21,796 nucleotides of DNA from NCBI GenBank assembly GCA_963606965.1, contig CAVDAL010000034.1, forward strand, positions 1 through 21,796, written 5' to 3'. Position 1 is the stretch's first letter. Each line of letters begins with the position of its first letter. The notes under the pieces are model-generated. The model saw only the letters and a list, made by a program, of their open reading frames with translations, made no database searches and was not told where the DNA came from. The DNA is from CAVDAL01 sp963606965. Its GTDB lineage: Bacteria > Actinomycetota > Coriobacteriia > Coriobacteriales > QAMH01. A program made the translations under genes and the position numbers. Positions 14,053 to 21,224 of the stretch are shown here, in pieces.

Positions 14053-14895
14053 TTATTCTTTATCTGCTGCTTGTTTATTGCTTTGTATATTCGAACGTGC
14101 TGCCAAATTTTCAGGCGAACCAATTGCGCGGAATCTGTCATACCTTTGTTGTGTGAGTTCGTCTGCACTCATTTTTTGCAAAGCCTTCAACTCTTTTGCA
14201 ATATCTTTTTTCAGGCTCGCAAAAAAGTTTTTAGAACCCAAACCTTTTTCACTGATGATGCGTTCAATAATTCCTGCGTCATAAGCATCTTGTGCTGTAA
14301 GCTTCAATTGTTCAGCTGCCAACGCTGCTTTGCTTGAATCTTTCCATAGAATGCTTGCGCATCCTTCAGGCGAAATTACAGAATAGATTGCATTTTCAAG
14401 CATCCAAACTTTGTTAGCTACTGCCAATGCTAAAGCGCCGCCGCTGCCGCCTTCACCTATCAAAATGGAAATGATTGGCACGCGCAGAGCACTCATAACC
14501 ATCAAGTTTTCTGCAATTGCTTGGCCTTGTCCGCGTTCTTCTGCGCCAATGCCGCAGTTTGCACCAGACGTATCAACAAAGCAGATTACAGGGCGCCTGA
14601 ATTTTTCAGCCTGTTGCATCAAGCGCAAAGCTTTTCTATATCCTTCAGGGCTTGGAGCGCCAAAAGATCTTGCCATGCGTTCGCGCGTTGTATGTCCTTT
14701 TTCAATGCCAATTACTGTGACAGGTTCATCATTGAAGTTTGCTATGCCACCAACAATTGCTGCATCGTCTGCATATCTGCGGTCGCCATGTAATTCAAAA
14801 AAGTCATCGAAAATTGCATTTATATAATCGCAGGAAGTTGGGCGCCTTATATTTCGCGCCTTTTGCACTTTGCTATAAGCTGGATTTGTTTCCAT
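14053..14895 (-). CDS. accA: Acetyl-CoA carboxylase carboxyltransferase, alpha subunit
   Basis: 280 residues from ATG14895. A GTG at 14922 would extend it by 9 residues, but that GTG lacks a ribosome site. AGGAGGTGA lies inside those codons, ahead of ATG14895, so the latter is preferred although the spacing is slightly long. The sequence has RRPTSCDYI near the start, the FFELHGDRRYADD segment, GHTTRERMARSFGAPSPEG, and the oxyanion/CoA region ICFVDTSGANCGIGAEERGQ followed by GEGGSGGALALAVAN. With AccD it transfers CO2 from carboxybiotin to acetyl-CoA. It is shorter than E. coli AccA (319 residues) because the N-terminal helix region is reduced, as in many Gram-positives. It starts 1 bp after the accD stop. 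Confidence 0.93.
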   Translation of the reverse strand: METNPAYSKVQKARNIRRPTSCDYINAIFDDFFELHGDRRYADDAAIVGGIANFNDEPVTVIGIEKGHTTRERMARSFGAPSPEGYRKALRLMQQAEKFRRPVICFVDTSGANCGIGAEERGQGQAIAENLMVMSALRVPIISILIGEGGSGGALALAVANKVWMLENAIYSVISPEGCASILWKDSSKAALAAEQLKLTAQDAYDAGIIERIISEKGLGSKNFFASLKKDIAKELKALQKMSADELTQQRYDRFRAIGSPENLAARSNIQSNKQAADKE

Positions 14896-14896
14896 C

Positions 14897-15775
14897 TTAT
14901 CTGTCACCTCCTGCAACTTCACTGCATTTATGTTGCTTTAATAATTGAGCGATTGCTTTTTTATGTTCAGTTCTTGAAACAATTGCATCAACAAAACCAT
15001 GCTCTAATAAAAATTCAGAAGTTTGGAATCCTTTTGGCAAGGGCTTGCGAATTGTTTGTTCAATAACACGAGGTCCTGCAAAGCAGATAGTGGCGCCTGG
15101 TTCAGCCAAGATGATGTCTGCGTCCATTGCAAAACTTGCTGTAACGCCGCCAGTTGTTGGGTGTGTCAAAACTGCCAAATAAAACAAGCCTGCATCGCTA
15201 TGACGCTTAACAGCAGCACTTGTTTTTGCCATTTGCATTAGCGAATATAAGCCTTCTTGCATGCGTGCTCCGCCAGAAACAGTAAAACCAATAACAGGTA
15301 GTTTGTGCTCCAGAGCATATTCAAAAAGGCGAGTAATGCGCTCACCAACAGCTGTGCCCATGCTACCCATCATAAAATATGCTTCCATCGCAAAGATGCA
15401 TACTTTATTGCCATCAATTTTTGCAGTCCCGCAAAGAACAGCTTCATCTTCTTTTGATGCTGTTTTTGTTACACGCAATTTTTCTTCATAGCCTTGAAAA
15501 TCAATCGGGTCAGCAGACTTTATATCTGTAAACATTTCTGTAAATGAATCTTTATCAAGCAAAAATTCTAAGCGCTGCCTTGCGCCAATTCTGAAGTGAT
15601 GCCCACAGTGAGGGCAGACATTTATATGTGCCCAAAGTTCGCTTATTGCAATGCCGCGTCTGCAATTTGGGCAAGTTTTTTCAGGTTCTTGTTCATCGCT
15701 TTGAAAACTGACAGCACTTCTTCCGCCAATTTCAAGCTCATTTTTTGGTTTGAAAAGAAAGTTTAAAAACGCCAC
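14897..15775 (-). CDS. accD: Acetyl-CoA carboxylase carboxyltransferase, beta subunit
   Basis: 292 residues from a GTG start (AGG 6 nt upstream). An N-terminal four-cysteine zinc ribbon (Cys35, Cys38, Cys54, Cys57 in CPNC and CPHC) identifies AccD. It is followed by the crotonase-fold domain with GFTVSGGARMQEG, SLMQMAKTSAA and HPTTGGVTASFA, the acyl-CoA-binding loops. The C-terminus ends at KQHKCSEVAGG. It begins 3 bp after accC and pairs with accA immediately downstream. The separate AccA/AccD genes show a four-subunit bacterial carboxylase rather than the fused actinobacterial acyl-CoA carboxylase. Confidence 0.95.
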   Translation of the reverse strand: MAFLNFLFKPKNELEIGGRSAVSFQSDEQEPEKTCPNCRRGIAISELWAHINVCPHCGHHFRIGARQRLEFLLDKDSFTEMFTDIKSADPIDFQGYEEKLRVTKTASKEDEAVLCGTAKIDGNKVCIFAMEAYFMMGSMGTAVGERITRLFEYALEHKLPVIGFTVSGGARMQEGLYSLMQMAKTSAAVKRHSDAGLFYLAVLTHPTTGGVTASFAMDADIILAEPGATICFAGPRVIEQTIRKPLPKGFQTSEFLLEHGFVDAIVSRTEHKKAIAQLLKQHKCSEVAGGDR

Positions 15776-15778
15776 GCG

Positions 15779-17086
15779 CTACCTGCTTTCCATAAATCGA
15801 AGATCATATTCACCAGACATGAATTTTTCATCTGAAACAATGCTTAATTGTTCTTCAATATTTGTTGGGACGCCTTCAATTACAAGCTCGCAAAGAGCAG
15901 CCTTCATCTTGCGCACTGCTTCTTCGCGAGTGTGTGCATAAACAATCAACTTGCCAAGAAGCGAATCATAATATGGGCTTATTGAACTGCCTTGTGTCAG
16001 GAATGTATCAAAGCGAACAAAAGGTCCGCCTGGGACATGCAAAAGCTCAATTGTTCCAGTGCCAAGTGCGTTAATACGGCATTCAATTGAAGAGCCAGTG
16101 AGAGAAATTTTGCTTTGGTCAAAATCAAGAAATACGCCAGCAGCTGCACGGATTTGCCATTTGACCATATCAATTTGCGTAAGCATTTCTGTAACAGTAT
16201 GCTCAACTTGCAAGCGCACATTCATTTCCATAAACCAATAATTATTGTTTTCATCTAGCAAAAATTCCAAAGTTCCAACGCCAACATAGCCAATGCTTTG
16301 GACAGCTTTTGCAACACAAGACATCAGCTCTTCACGAGTTTTAGCATCTAGCCTTGAGCAAGGCGATTCTTCAATAAGTTTTTGGTGTTTGCGTTGAATT
16401 GAACAGTCACGTTCCCCCAAGCAAACAACATTGCTTGCTTCATCAGCTAAAATTTGCACTTCGATATGCTTTGCAGGGAATACATATTTTTCCAGATATA
16501 AAGCGCCATCATTGAATGCGGCTTTGCTTTCTGCAACAGCAATGTCATAGTTTTGACACAGTTCGTCTTCGCTAGTGATGAGCCTGATTCCACGACCGCC
16601 ACCACCGGACCTTGCTTTCAGCATTACAGGGTAGCCAATTTTTTCAGCCTGCTTGCAAGCGTCTTTAACATTTTTTAACACGCCTGTACCAGGTATAGAA
16701 GCCAAGCCAGCTTTTGCAAAAATGCTTTTAATCTGTGTTTTGTCGCCAACTTTTTCCATACAAGCAGCGTCTGGGCCTATGAATGCAATTCCATTTTCTT
16801 TGCAGCTTTGTGCAAAATGAGCATTTTCAGACAAAAACCCATAACCGGGATGAATTGCTTGCGCGCCTGAAACTATAGCTGCACTTATTATTGATGTTTC
16901 ATTTAAATAGCTATCAGCTGCTTGTGCACTGCCAATGCAATAGCTTTCATCAGCTAGGGCAACATGTAAAGCTCCAGCGTCAGCTTCTGAATAAACAGCG
17001 ACGCTTTCAATTCCCATTTCTTTACAAGCGCGAATTATTCGCACTGCAATTTCTCCGCGGTTTGCAATCAAGATTTTTGAAAACAT
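15779..17086 (-). CDS. accC: Biotin carboxylase, acetyl-CoA carboxylase subunit
   Basis: 435 residues, slightly short of the 445-450 typical. It starts FSKILIANRGEIAVRIIRAC. It has the ATP-grasp glycine loop MLKARSGGGGRGIR (about 155-168), His208 and the ERDCSIQRKHQKLIEE segment (226-240). The metal and bicarbonate site around Glu287-Asn289 and Arg291 is present. The signature that usually reads MNTRIQVEHPVTE is MNVRLQVEHTVTE here, two substitutions outside the charged catalytic residues. It carboxylates the biotin on AccB with ATP and bicarbonate. The start ATG directly follows the fabZ stop with GGGGA 5 nt upstream. Confidence 0.95.
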   Translation of the reverse strand: MFSKILIANRGEIAVRIIRACKEMGIESVAVYSEADAGALHVALADESYCIGSAQAADSYLNETSIISAAIVSGAQAIHPGYGFLSENAHFAQSCKENGIAFIGPDAACMEKVGDKTQIKSIFAKAGLASIPGTGVLKNVKDACKQAEKIGYPVMLKARSGGGGRGIRLITSEDELCQNYDIAVAESKAAFNDGALYLEKYVFPAKHIEVQILADEASNVVCLGERDCSIQRKHQKLIEESPCSRLDAKTREELMSCVAKAVQSIGYVGVGTLEFLLDENNNYWFMEMNVRLQVEHTVTEMLTQIDMVKWQIRAAAGVFLDFDQSKISLTGSSIECRINALGTGTIELLHVPGGPFVRFDTFLTQGSSISPYYDSLLGKLIVYAHTREEAVRKMKAALCELVIEGVPTNIEEQLSIVSDEKFMSGEYDLRFMESR

Positions 17087-17503
17087 TTATTCCCCTATAA
17101 TTGCGAAAGAAAAATCAGCTTTTACACAGAGTTTGTCGTTTACATAGCCTTCACCATGTGCGAAATAGAATGGCTTTTTAACTCTTGTTAAAGTGCAACG
17201 TGTTTCAAATGTGTCGCCCGGCTTCACTTGTCCTTTGAAGCGAACCTTGTCAAGACCTGTATATAGTGGAGTGCAGCCAGGCTTCATTTCCCCAGCTAAA
17301 AGCACGCAAATTGATTGAGCTAAAATTTCGCATTGAATAACACCAGGTACTATTGGGTTGCCAGGGAAGTGCCCCTGCAAAAAGAATTCGTCACCGCGGA
17401 CATGATATTTCCCGTGTGCTTCGCCGTCGCATTCTTCAACTTCATCAAGCAAAAGCATGTTGTCGCGATGCGGCAAAATATTTTTAATTTCTTCAATATT
17501 CAT
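17087..17503 (-). CDS. fabZ: 3-hydroxyacyl-ACP dehydratase
   Basis: 138-140 residues of hot-dog fold. It opens with IKNILPHRDNMLLLDEV and has the catalytic motif QGHFPGNPIVPGVIQCE, with His47 and Glu61 (numbered from the upstream GTG). Then follow VRFKGQVKPGDT and the C-terminal strand ADFSFAI. FabZ dehydrates 3-hydroxyacyl-ACP to trans-2-enoyl-ACP, the substrate of FabK. ATG17503 is chosen; an in-frame GTG at 17509 would add two residues, and AAGG (four bases before GTG, ten before ATG) cannot decide between them. It sits between accB and accC, as in streptococcal fatty-acid clusters. No isomerase (FabM/FabN) accompanies it, so how unsaturated chains are made is not apparent. Confidence 0.94.
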   Translation of the reverse strand: MNIEEIKNILPHRDNMLLLDEVEECDGEAHGKYHVRGDEFFLQGHFPGNPIVPGVIQCEILAQSICVLLAGEMKPGCTPLYTGLDKVRFKGQVKPGDTFETRCTLTRVKKPFYFAHGEGYVNDKLCVKADFSFAIIGE

Positions 17504-17518
17504 CTGCACGCCGCCTTA

Positions 17519-18028
17519 TTAAATTTCAATTTTGAAAAGAACAGTTCCATGTTCCACAACCTGCGCATTTTTAACACAAATTTCACGAATAATGCCATCT
17601 TGTTCAGCTGCAATTTCATTCATAAGTTTCATTGCTTCAACAATGCAAAGAGTGCTTCCAGCTTTAACTGTGTCGCCAACTTGCACATATGGGTCTGAAT
17701 CTTCTGTTGGAGCAGCATAAAAAACACCGACAATAGGAGACTTAACTTCAATGATATTGCTTGCTGTTTGTGTGGGCGCTGCTGAAGATGCAGCTGTATT
17801 ATCTGCAGCTTGAACAGCAGGGAAGGCTCCACTTACTGCTGCGCTAATTTGTGCTGCAGTGACATCTGATATGTTTGGCATTATAGGAATGACTTCTTTT
17901 TGTTGGCTGCAAGGTTGTTGTTCAAGCCTTACAGAAACATTGCCTTCAGTAATTTCAATGCCTGACAGGTTATATTCCTTCATCAGCTTTGCATATTTTT
18001 GAATTGTTTCATCGTCTACTTCATGCAT
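17519..18028 (-). CDS. accB: Biotin carboxyl carrier protein of acetyl-CoA carboxylase
   Basis: 169 residues. The N-terminal helix region (1-35, KLMKEYNLSGIEITEGNVSVRLE) matches AccB. A flexible Ala/Thr/Pro/Gln linker (about 55-92) follows. The C-terminal biotinyl domain (about 94-169) has SPIVGVFYAAP and the biotin-acceptor motif EAMKLMNEI with Lys134. It carries carboxybiotin between AccC and AccAD. AAGGA lies 6 nt before the ATG. The gene lies 24 bp after fabG and 15-25 bp before fabZ. Confidence 0.95.
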   Translation of the reverse strand: MHEVDDETIQKYAKLMKEYNLSGIEITEGNVSVRLEQQPCSQQKEVIPIMPNISDVTAAQISAAVSGAFPAVQAADNTAASSAAPTQTASNIIEVKSPIVGVFYAAPTEDSDPYVQVGDTVKAGSTLCIVEAMKLMNEIAAEQDGIIREICVKNAQVVEHGTVLFKIEI

Positions 18029-18052
18029 ATTTTGTCCTTCATATAACGCAAC

Positions 18053-18787
18053 TTATATTGCTATTCCGCCATCAAAGCGAATAACTTCGCCTGTTATATA
18101 GCTTGTTTGTGCAAGAAAAGCTATAAGGTCAGCAAGCTCTTCAGCCTTTCCAACGCGCTTTAGCGGGATGAGTTTTTCTATATCTTCTTCGCTCAAATTT
18201 AAAGCGTTTGTCATGTCTGTAGCAATAAAGCCAGGAGCGACTGCATTGCATACAACATTTACAGATGCAAGTTCGCGTGCGACAGATTTTGTTAATCCAA
18301 TGATTCCAGCTTTTGATGCGGAATAGTTAGCTTGACCTGCATTGCCTGCAACGCCAGCAACAGAGCTTAAGTTAACAATCGAGCCGCTGTGTTGGCGAAT
18401 AAAAACAGGCGTGCAGTGGCGAATCATATTAAAAGCGCCTTTAAGATTTGTATTGATTACATCGTCGAAGTTTTCTTCCTTCATTGTTGCAATCAAACCA
18501 TCGCGTGTAATTCCTGCATTATTGATAAGAATATCAATGTGTTGAAAGTCTGCGCGAATTTCTTTAACAAGTGCTTTTGTAGCTGCAAAATCTGCAACAT
18601 TACATTTGTATATTTTTGCTTGAACGCTATATTCGTTTTGACAAAAGCGAGCGACATCTTGCGCAGCTTGGTCATTGTTTGCATATACAATGCAAATGTT
18701 TGCGCCAGCTGCAGCTAACTTCTTTGCGCATGCTGCACCAATACCGCGCGACGCTCCAGTTATCACAGCAACTTTGTCTTTTAACAT
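18053..18787 (-). CDS. fabG: 3-oxoacyl-ACP reductase
   Basis: 244 residues, a classical short-chain dehydrogenase. The NADPH loop is TGASRGIG (10-17), NNAG is at 89-92, and the catalytic set is Asn114, Ser142, Tyr155 and Lys159 (YSASKAG). VAPGFIATDM and the C-terminal GEVIRFDGG are typical of FabG. It reduces 3-ketoacyl-ACP in each elongation cycle. The start overlaps the fabD end by 7 nt, with GGAG 8 nt upstream, so the two are translationally coupled. Confidence 0.95.
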   Translation of the reverse strand: MLKDKVAVITGASRGIGAACAKKLAAAGANICIVYANNDQAAQDVARFCQNEYSVQAKIYKCNVADFAATKALVKEIRADFQHIDILINNAGITRDGLIATMKEENFDDVINTNLKGAFNMIRHCTPVFIRQHSGSIVNLSSVAGVAGNAGQANYSASKAGIIGLTKSVARELASVNVVCNAVAPGFIATDMTNALNLSEEDIEKLIPLKRVGKAEELADLIAFLAQTSYITGEVIRFDGGIAI

Positions 18788-19710
18788 GCTGCTAGCTCCG
18801 TTCTTATTAGCTCGATTGCTTCTGCATCTTTTGTTGTATATGTTTTTACTTCTTTGTTTGTTTTGCGAATTAAATTACAAAGAGTTTTGCCAGGTCCAAT
18901 TTCAATGAATGTATCAATGCCGCCTTCAATCATGTTGCAGATTGTCTTTTCCCACAAAACTGGGCTACAAATTTGTTTTGCTAAGGCTTCTTTTGCTTCA
19001 TTTTCACTTTGTGGATAAAGTTCGCCAGTTAAGTTTGAATAAATATCAATTGCAGGCGAGTTGAATTTATAATTATTGAGGCAAGTTGCAAATTGCGCGG
19101 ATGCTTCTTCCATGAAAGGAGAGTGAAATGCGCCGCTAGTTTTGATGCGAATTGCTTTGCCGCCAGCTTCCTTGATGCAAATGGCAAAGTTTTCCATTTC
19201 TTTTGCAATGCCTGAAACAGCAATTTGTCCAGGGCAGTTAAAGTTAACAGGGAAGACATGCTCAAATTTTGAACATTCTGAAATTACAGCTTCTTCGCTC
19301 AAGCCCAAAATAGCAAACATACAAGCAGGTTCCATATTTTCAGCTGCTTGTTGCATAAACTGTCCGCGTTTGCAGACGAGTTCAAACGCGTCGCTTAAGT
19401 TTGCAATTTCTGCATAACTTATAGCAGCGACTTCACCTAATGAAAATCCAGCGCAAGCCTGTGCTTTTATGCCAGCTTCTTCAAGAATTACTGCAACGCT
19501 TGCTTCATAAGCAAAAAGGCAAGGCTGAGCATTTTTTGTTTGAAGCAAATCTTCTTTGCTGCCTTCAAAGCATAGCTCTTTTAAGCCAGCGCGCGATTGT
19601 TCGAGTTCATCAAAAACCTGTTTTGCAGGCGCATATTCTTCATATAAGTCTGCGCCCATGCCTTCACGCTGGTCGCCCTGACCGCTGAACACAAATGCTA
19701 TGCGAGCCAT
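18781..19710 (-). CDS. fabD: Malonyl-CoA:ACP transacylase
   Basis: 309 residues. The N-terminal oxyanion motif is GQGDQ (10-14, usually GQGSQ). The nucleophile is Ser90 in GFSLGE, Arg115 holds the malonyl carboxylate, and His196 lies in SGAFHSPFM. GFSLGE rather than GHSLGE is common in Gram-positive FabD. It moves malonyl from CoA to ACP. The ATG lies inside the last codons of fabK (13-nt overlap), with AGGAG 7 nt upstream. Confidence 0.95.
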   Translation of the reverse strand: MARIAFVFSGQGDQREGMGADLYEEYAPAKQVFDELEQSRAGLKELCFEGSKEDLLQTKNAQPCLFAYEASVAVILEEAGIKAQACAGFSLGEVAAISYAEIANLSDAFELVCKRGQFMQQAAENMEPACMFAILGLSEEAVISECSKFEHVFPVNFNCPGQIAVSGIAKEMENFAICIKEAGGKAIRIKTSGAFHSPFMEEASAQFATCLNNYKFNSPAIDIYSNLTGELYPQSENEAKEALAKQICSPVLWEKTICNMIEGGIDTFIEIGPGKTLCNLIRKTNKEVKTYTTKDAEAIELIRTELAAC

Positions 19711-20642
19711 TTTGTGGCTCCTTTCAAGATTGGTTCAGCGCCTTCAATGAGTTCTTTAACAATTTGTGCAGCAGGTTGTACTTCATGCACCAATGCTGCA
19801 GATTGTCCACACAAAAAGCAGCCTGTTTCAAGATCGCCATCAACAACAGCGCGGCGCAGTGCCCCGCTTGCTTTGCCTTGTAATTCATCATCACTTATTC
19901 CACTGAATTCCATCTTTGCATAATTTCTTGCAAAAGGAGTACGTATTGAACGAACAGGATGACCAAGGCGCTTGCCTGTGACCATTGTGGATAAGTCATT
20001 TGCTTTTAAAACTTTTTTGCGATAATTTTCATGAATTGTGCATTCTTCAGCAGCAAGGAAGCGCGTGCCAACTTGTACGCCGCATGCACCAAGCATAAAA
20101 GATGCAGCAACTCCGCGCGAATCTGCAATGCCGCCAGCTGCAATAACAGGCAGGTCTGTTGCATCACAAACAAGCGGGACTAAAACCATTGTTGTGAGTT
20201 CGCCAACATGGCCGCCGCTTTCGCCACCTTCTGCAATTATGGCACTAGCACCTGCGCGCGTCATCAACTTTGCCATTGCAACAGATGCAACAACAGGAAT
20301 AACCTTGATATTTGCATCATGCCACATCTGCATATATTTGGAAGGGTTGCCAGCGCCAGTAGTCACAACAGCTACTTTTTCTTCAGCAGCTAAGCTGGCA
20401 ATGTCACTTGCATGCGGGCTCATCAACATGATGTTTAAACCGAATGGCTTGTCTGTTAAAGACTTAGCAATTTTAATTTGCTCACGCACAGTTTCTTTTG
20501 AAGCATTACCTGCTGCAATAATGCCAAGGCCGCCGCCGTTTGACACAGCAGCGGCAAGTTTGCCATCAGCAATCCAAGCCATCCCGCCTTGGAAAACTGG
20601 ATATTTTATTCCTAAAAGATTACATAGTGTGGAAGTGATCAT
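19698..20642 (-). CDS. fabK: Enoyl-ACP reductase II (FMN-dependent)
   Basis: 314 residues of the nitronate-monooxygenase-like TIM-barrel family. It has FQGGMAWIADGKLAAAVSNGGG near the start, EGGESGGHVG with His145 (the conserved histidine of FabK), VIAAGGIADSRG and GVQVGTRFLA for FMN phosphate binding. The neighbourhood of acpP and fabD makes FabK much more likely than a nitronate monooxygenase. It carries out the last reduction of each cycle with NAD(P)H. FabK enzymes are known to be insensitive to triclosan. AAAGG lies 6 nt before the ATG. Confidence 0.94.
   Translation of the reverse strand: MITSTLCNLLGIKYPVFQGGMAWIADGKLAAAVSNGGGLGIIAAGNASKETVREQIKIAKSLTDKPFGLNIMLMSPHASDIASLAAEEKVAVVTTGAGNPSKYMQMWHDANIKVIPVVASVAMAKLMTRAGASAIIAEGGESGGHVGELTTMVLVPLVCDATDLPVIAAGGIADSRGVAASFMLGACGVQVGTRFLAAEECTIHENYRKKVLKANDLSTMVTGKRLGHPVRSIRTPFARNYAKMEFSGISDDELQGKASGALRRAVVDGDLETGCFLCGQSAALVHEVQPAAQIVKELIEGAEPILKGATKWLA
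19704..19720 (-). promoter_or_regulatory. Hairpin over the fabD start (fabK-fabD coupling)
   Basis: GAGCCA (19704-19709) and TGGCTC (19715-19720) form a 6-bp stem with a 5-nt loop. In the mRNA it spans part of the fabD ribosome site and the TG of its ATG. All of this lies within the final fabK codons, so ribosomes finishing fabK would open it. Confidence 0.4.
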
Positions 20643-20670
20643 GTAAAACCTTTTCTTGTTGTATTACAAA

Positions 20671-20689
20671 GCGCAAACAAGCCTTGCGC
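20671..20689 (-). terminator. Candidate attenuator hairpin between acpP and fabK
   Basis: GCGCAA (20671-20676) and TTGCGC (20684-20689) form a GC-rich 6-bp stem with a 7-nt loop. In minus-strand RNA it is followed by UUUGUAAUAC, a weak U-rich stretch. It lies in the 58-bp gap, the largest inside the operon, and could reduce transcription after acpP, whose product is needed in excess. Confidence 0.35.
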
Positions 20690-20700
20690 GCTGTGAAGTT

Positions 20701-20922
20701 TTAGTTCATTTTGCTTTCAACAAATTTTGTAAGGTCACCAACAGTTTCAACTGGTTCATCAAGTTCAATTTCAACGCCAATTTCATCTTCAAGATTCATA
20801 AGCATTTCAACTGTGTCTAAAGAATCGATGCCTAAGTCTTCAAATTTTGTTTCAGGCTTAATTTCATTAACGTCACAGTCGTTGCGTTCAGCGATAAGTT
20901 TTGCAATTGCTTCGAATACCAT
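20701..20922 (-). CDS. acpP: Acyl carrier protein
   Basis: 73 residues, acidic. The phosphopantetheine attachment Ser34 lies in DLGIDSLDTVEMLM. Helix II (LDTVEMLMNLEDEIGVEIELDE) is the usual partner-recognition surface. It has the strongest ribosome site in the operon, AGGAGG 5 nt before the ATG, which suits an abundant protein. It is the first gene of the cluster; the holo-ACP synthase is not encoded here. Confidence 0.97.
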   Translation of the reverse strand: MVFEAIAKLIAERNDCDVNEIKPETKFEDLGIDSLDTVEMLMNLEDEIGVEIELDEPVETVGDLTKFVESKMN

Positions 20923-20951
20923 TTATTCCTCCTGTAAATTTGTCTTGTCGT

Positions 20952-20976
20952 AAAAAGTTATCAGTGATAACCTTTT
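20952..20976. promoter_or_regulatory. Operator-like palindrome ahead of acpP
   Basis: The core GTTATCAGTGATAAC (20957-20971) is a perfect 6-3-6 inverted repeat. Extending outward, the arms reach 11 bp with one mismatch. It overlaps the candidate -10 region of the fatty-acid operon, the position expected of a repressor site. Confidence 0.6.
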
Positions 20977-20984
20977 ATTTACAA
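20957..20984 (-). promoter_or_regulatory. Weak candidate promoter of the fatty-acid operon
   Basis: On the minus strand TTGTAA (20984-20979), a 16-bp spacer and GATAAC (20962-20957) give 4/6 matches at each box. The fit is poor, but it is the best I find between acpP and the AT-rich region, and it would put the palindrome across the -10 box. Confidence 0.3.
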
Positions 20985-21119
20985 ACCGTAAGACTACACT
21001 TTTTTAAATAAATGTCGAGGGTTATTGCGATAAAGACGCATAAAAACTTTGCTCGGCGCCATTTTTTGAAGAACTTATGAAGATTGTTGGGCATTGCAGG
21101 GTAAAAGTTGTGGCATTTA

Positions 21120-21147
21120 TTGACAATGGCGCTTGTGCTATTGTTAA
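21120..21147. repeat. 28-bp imperfect palindrome upstream of the TetR gene
   Basis: The outer arms TTGACAAT (21120-21127) and ATTGTTAA (21140-21147) match in 7 of 8 positions, and 20 of all 28 positions agree with the reverse complement. It ends 5 bp before the -35 box of the TetR promoter. It could be an autoregulatory operator. It also contains a TTGACA, but the TAAAAT behind it is 19 bp away, long for a promoter. Confidence 0.5.
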
Positions 21148-21152
21148 AATAA

Positions 21153-21181
21153 ATGACAACTGTTTTGATATGAATTATAAA
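21153..21181 (+). promoter_or_regulatory. Promoter of the TetR-family gene
   Basis: ATGACA (21153-21158), a 17-bp spacer and TATAAA (21176-21181) each match 5/6 to the housekeeping consensus. The predicted start near 21188 gives a leader of about 37 nt. Confidence 0.5.
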
Positions 21182-21224
21182 TTTGTTTGCTCTGTATTAC
21201 TGTGTGTATAAAAGGAAGATAATA

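Larger units (their letters stand above)
20923..21224. promoter_or_regulatory. Divergent control region between the fatty-acid operon and the TetR gene
   Basis: About 300 bp without a gene. From left to right it holds the acpP ribosome site, an operator-like palindrome (20952-20976) overlapping the candidate operon promoter, an AT-rich stretch without recognisable structure (21000-21115), a second 28-bp palindrome (21120-21147), a promoter for the TetR gene (21153-21181) and its ribosome site AAGGAAG (21212-21218). Confidence 0.6.

Noticed and set aside
14411..14827. Plus-strand open frame of 138 codons
   Set aside because: It is antisense to accA, with low-complexity Ala/Pro/Ser composition and no ribosome site.
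19698..20642. fabK product as a nitronate monooxygenase
   Set aside because: The fold is shared, but location between acpP and fabD and the GGESGGHVG histidine support enoyl-ACP reductase.
20038..20646. Plus-strand open frame of 202 codons
   Set aside because: It is antisense to fabK, whose motifs are complete; long antisense frames are common opposite genes with this codon bias.
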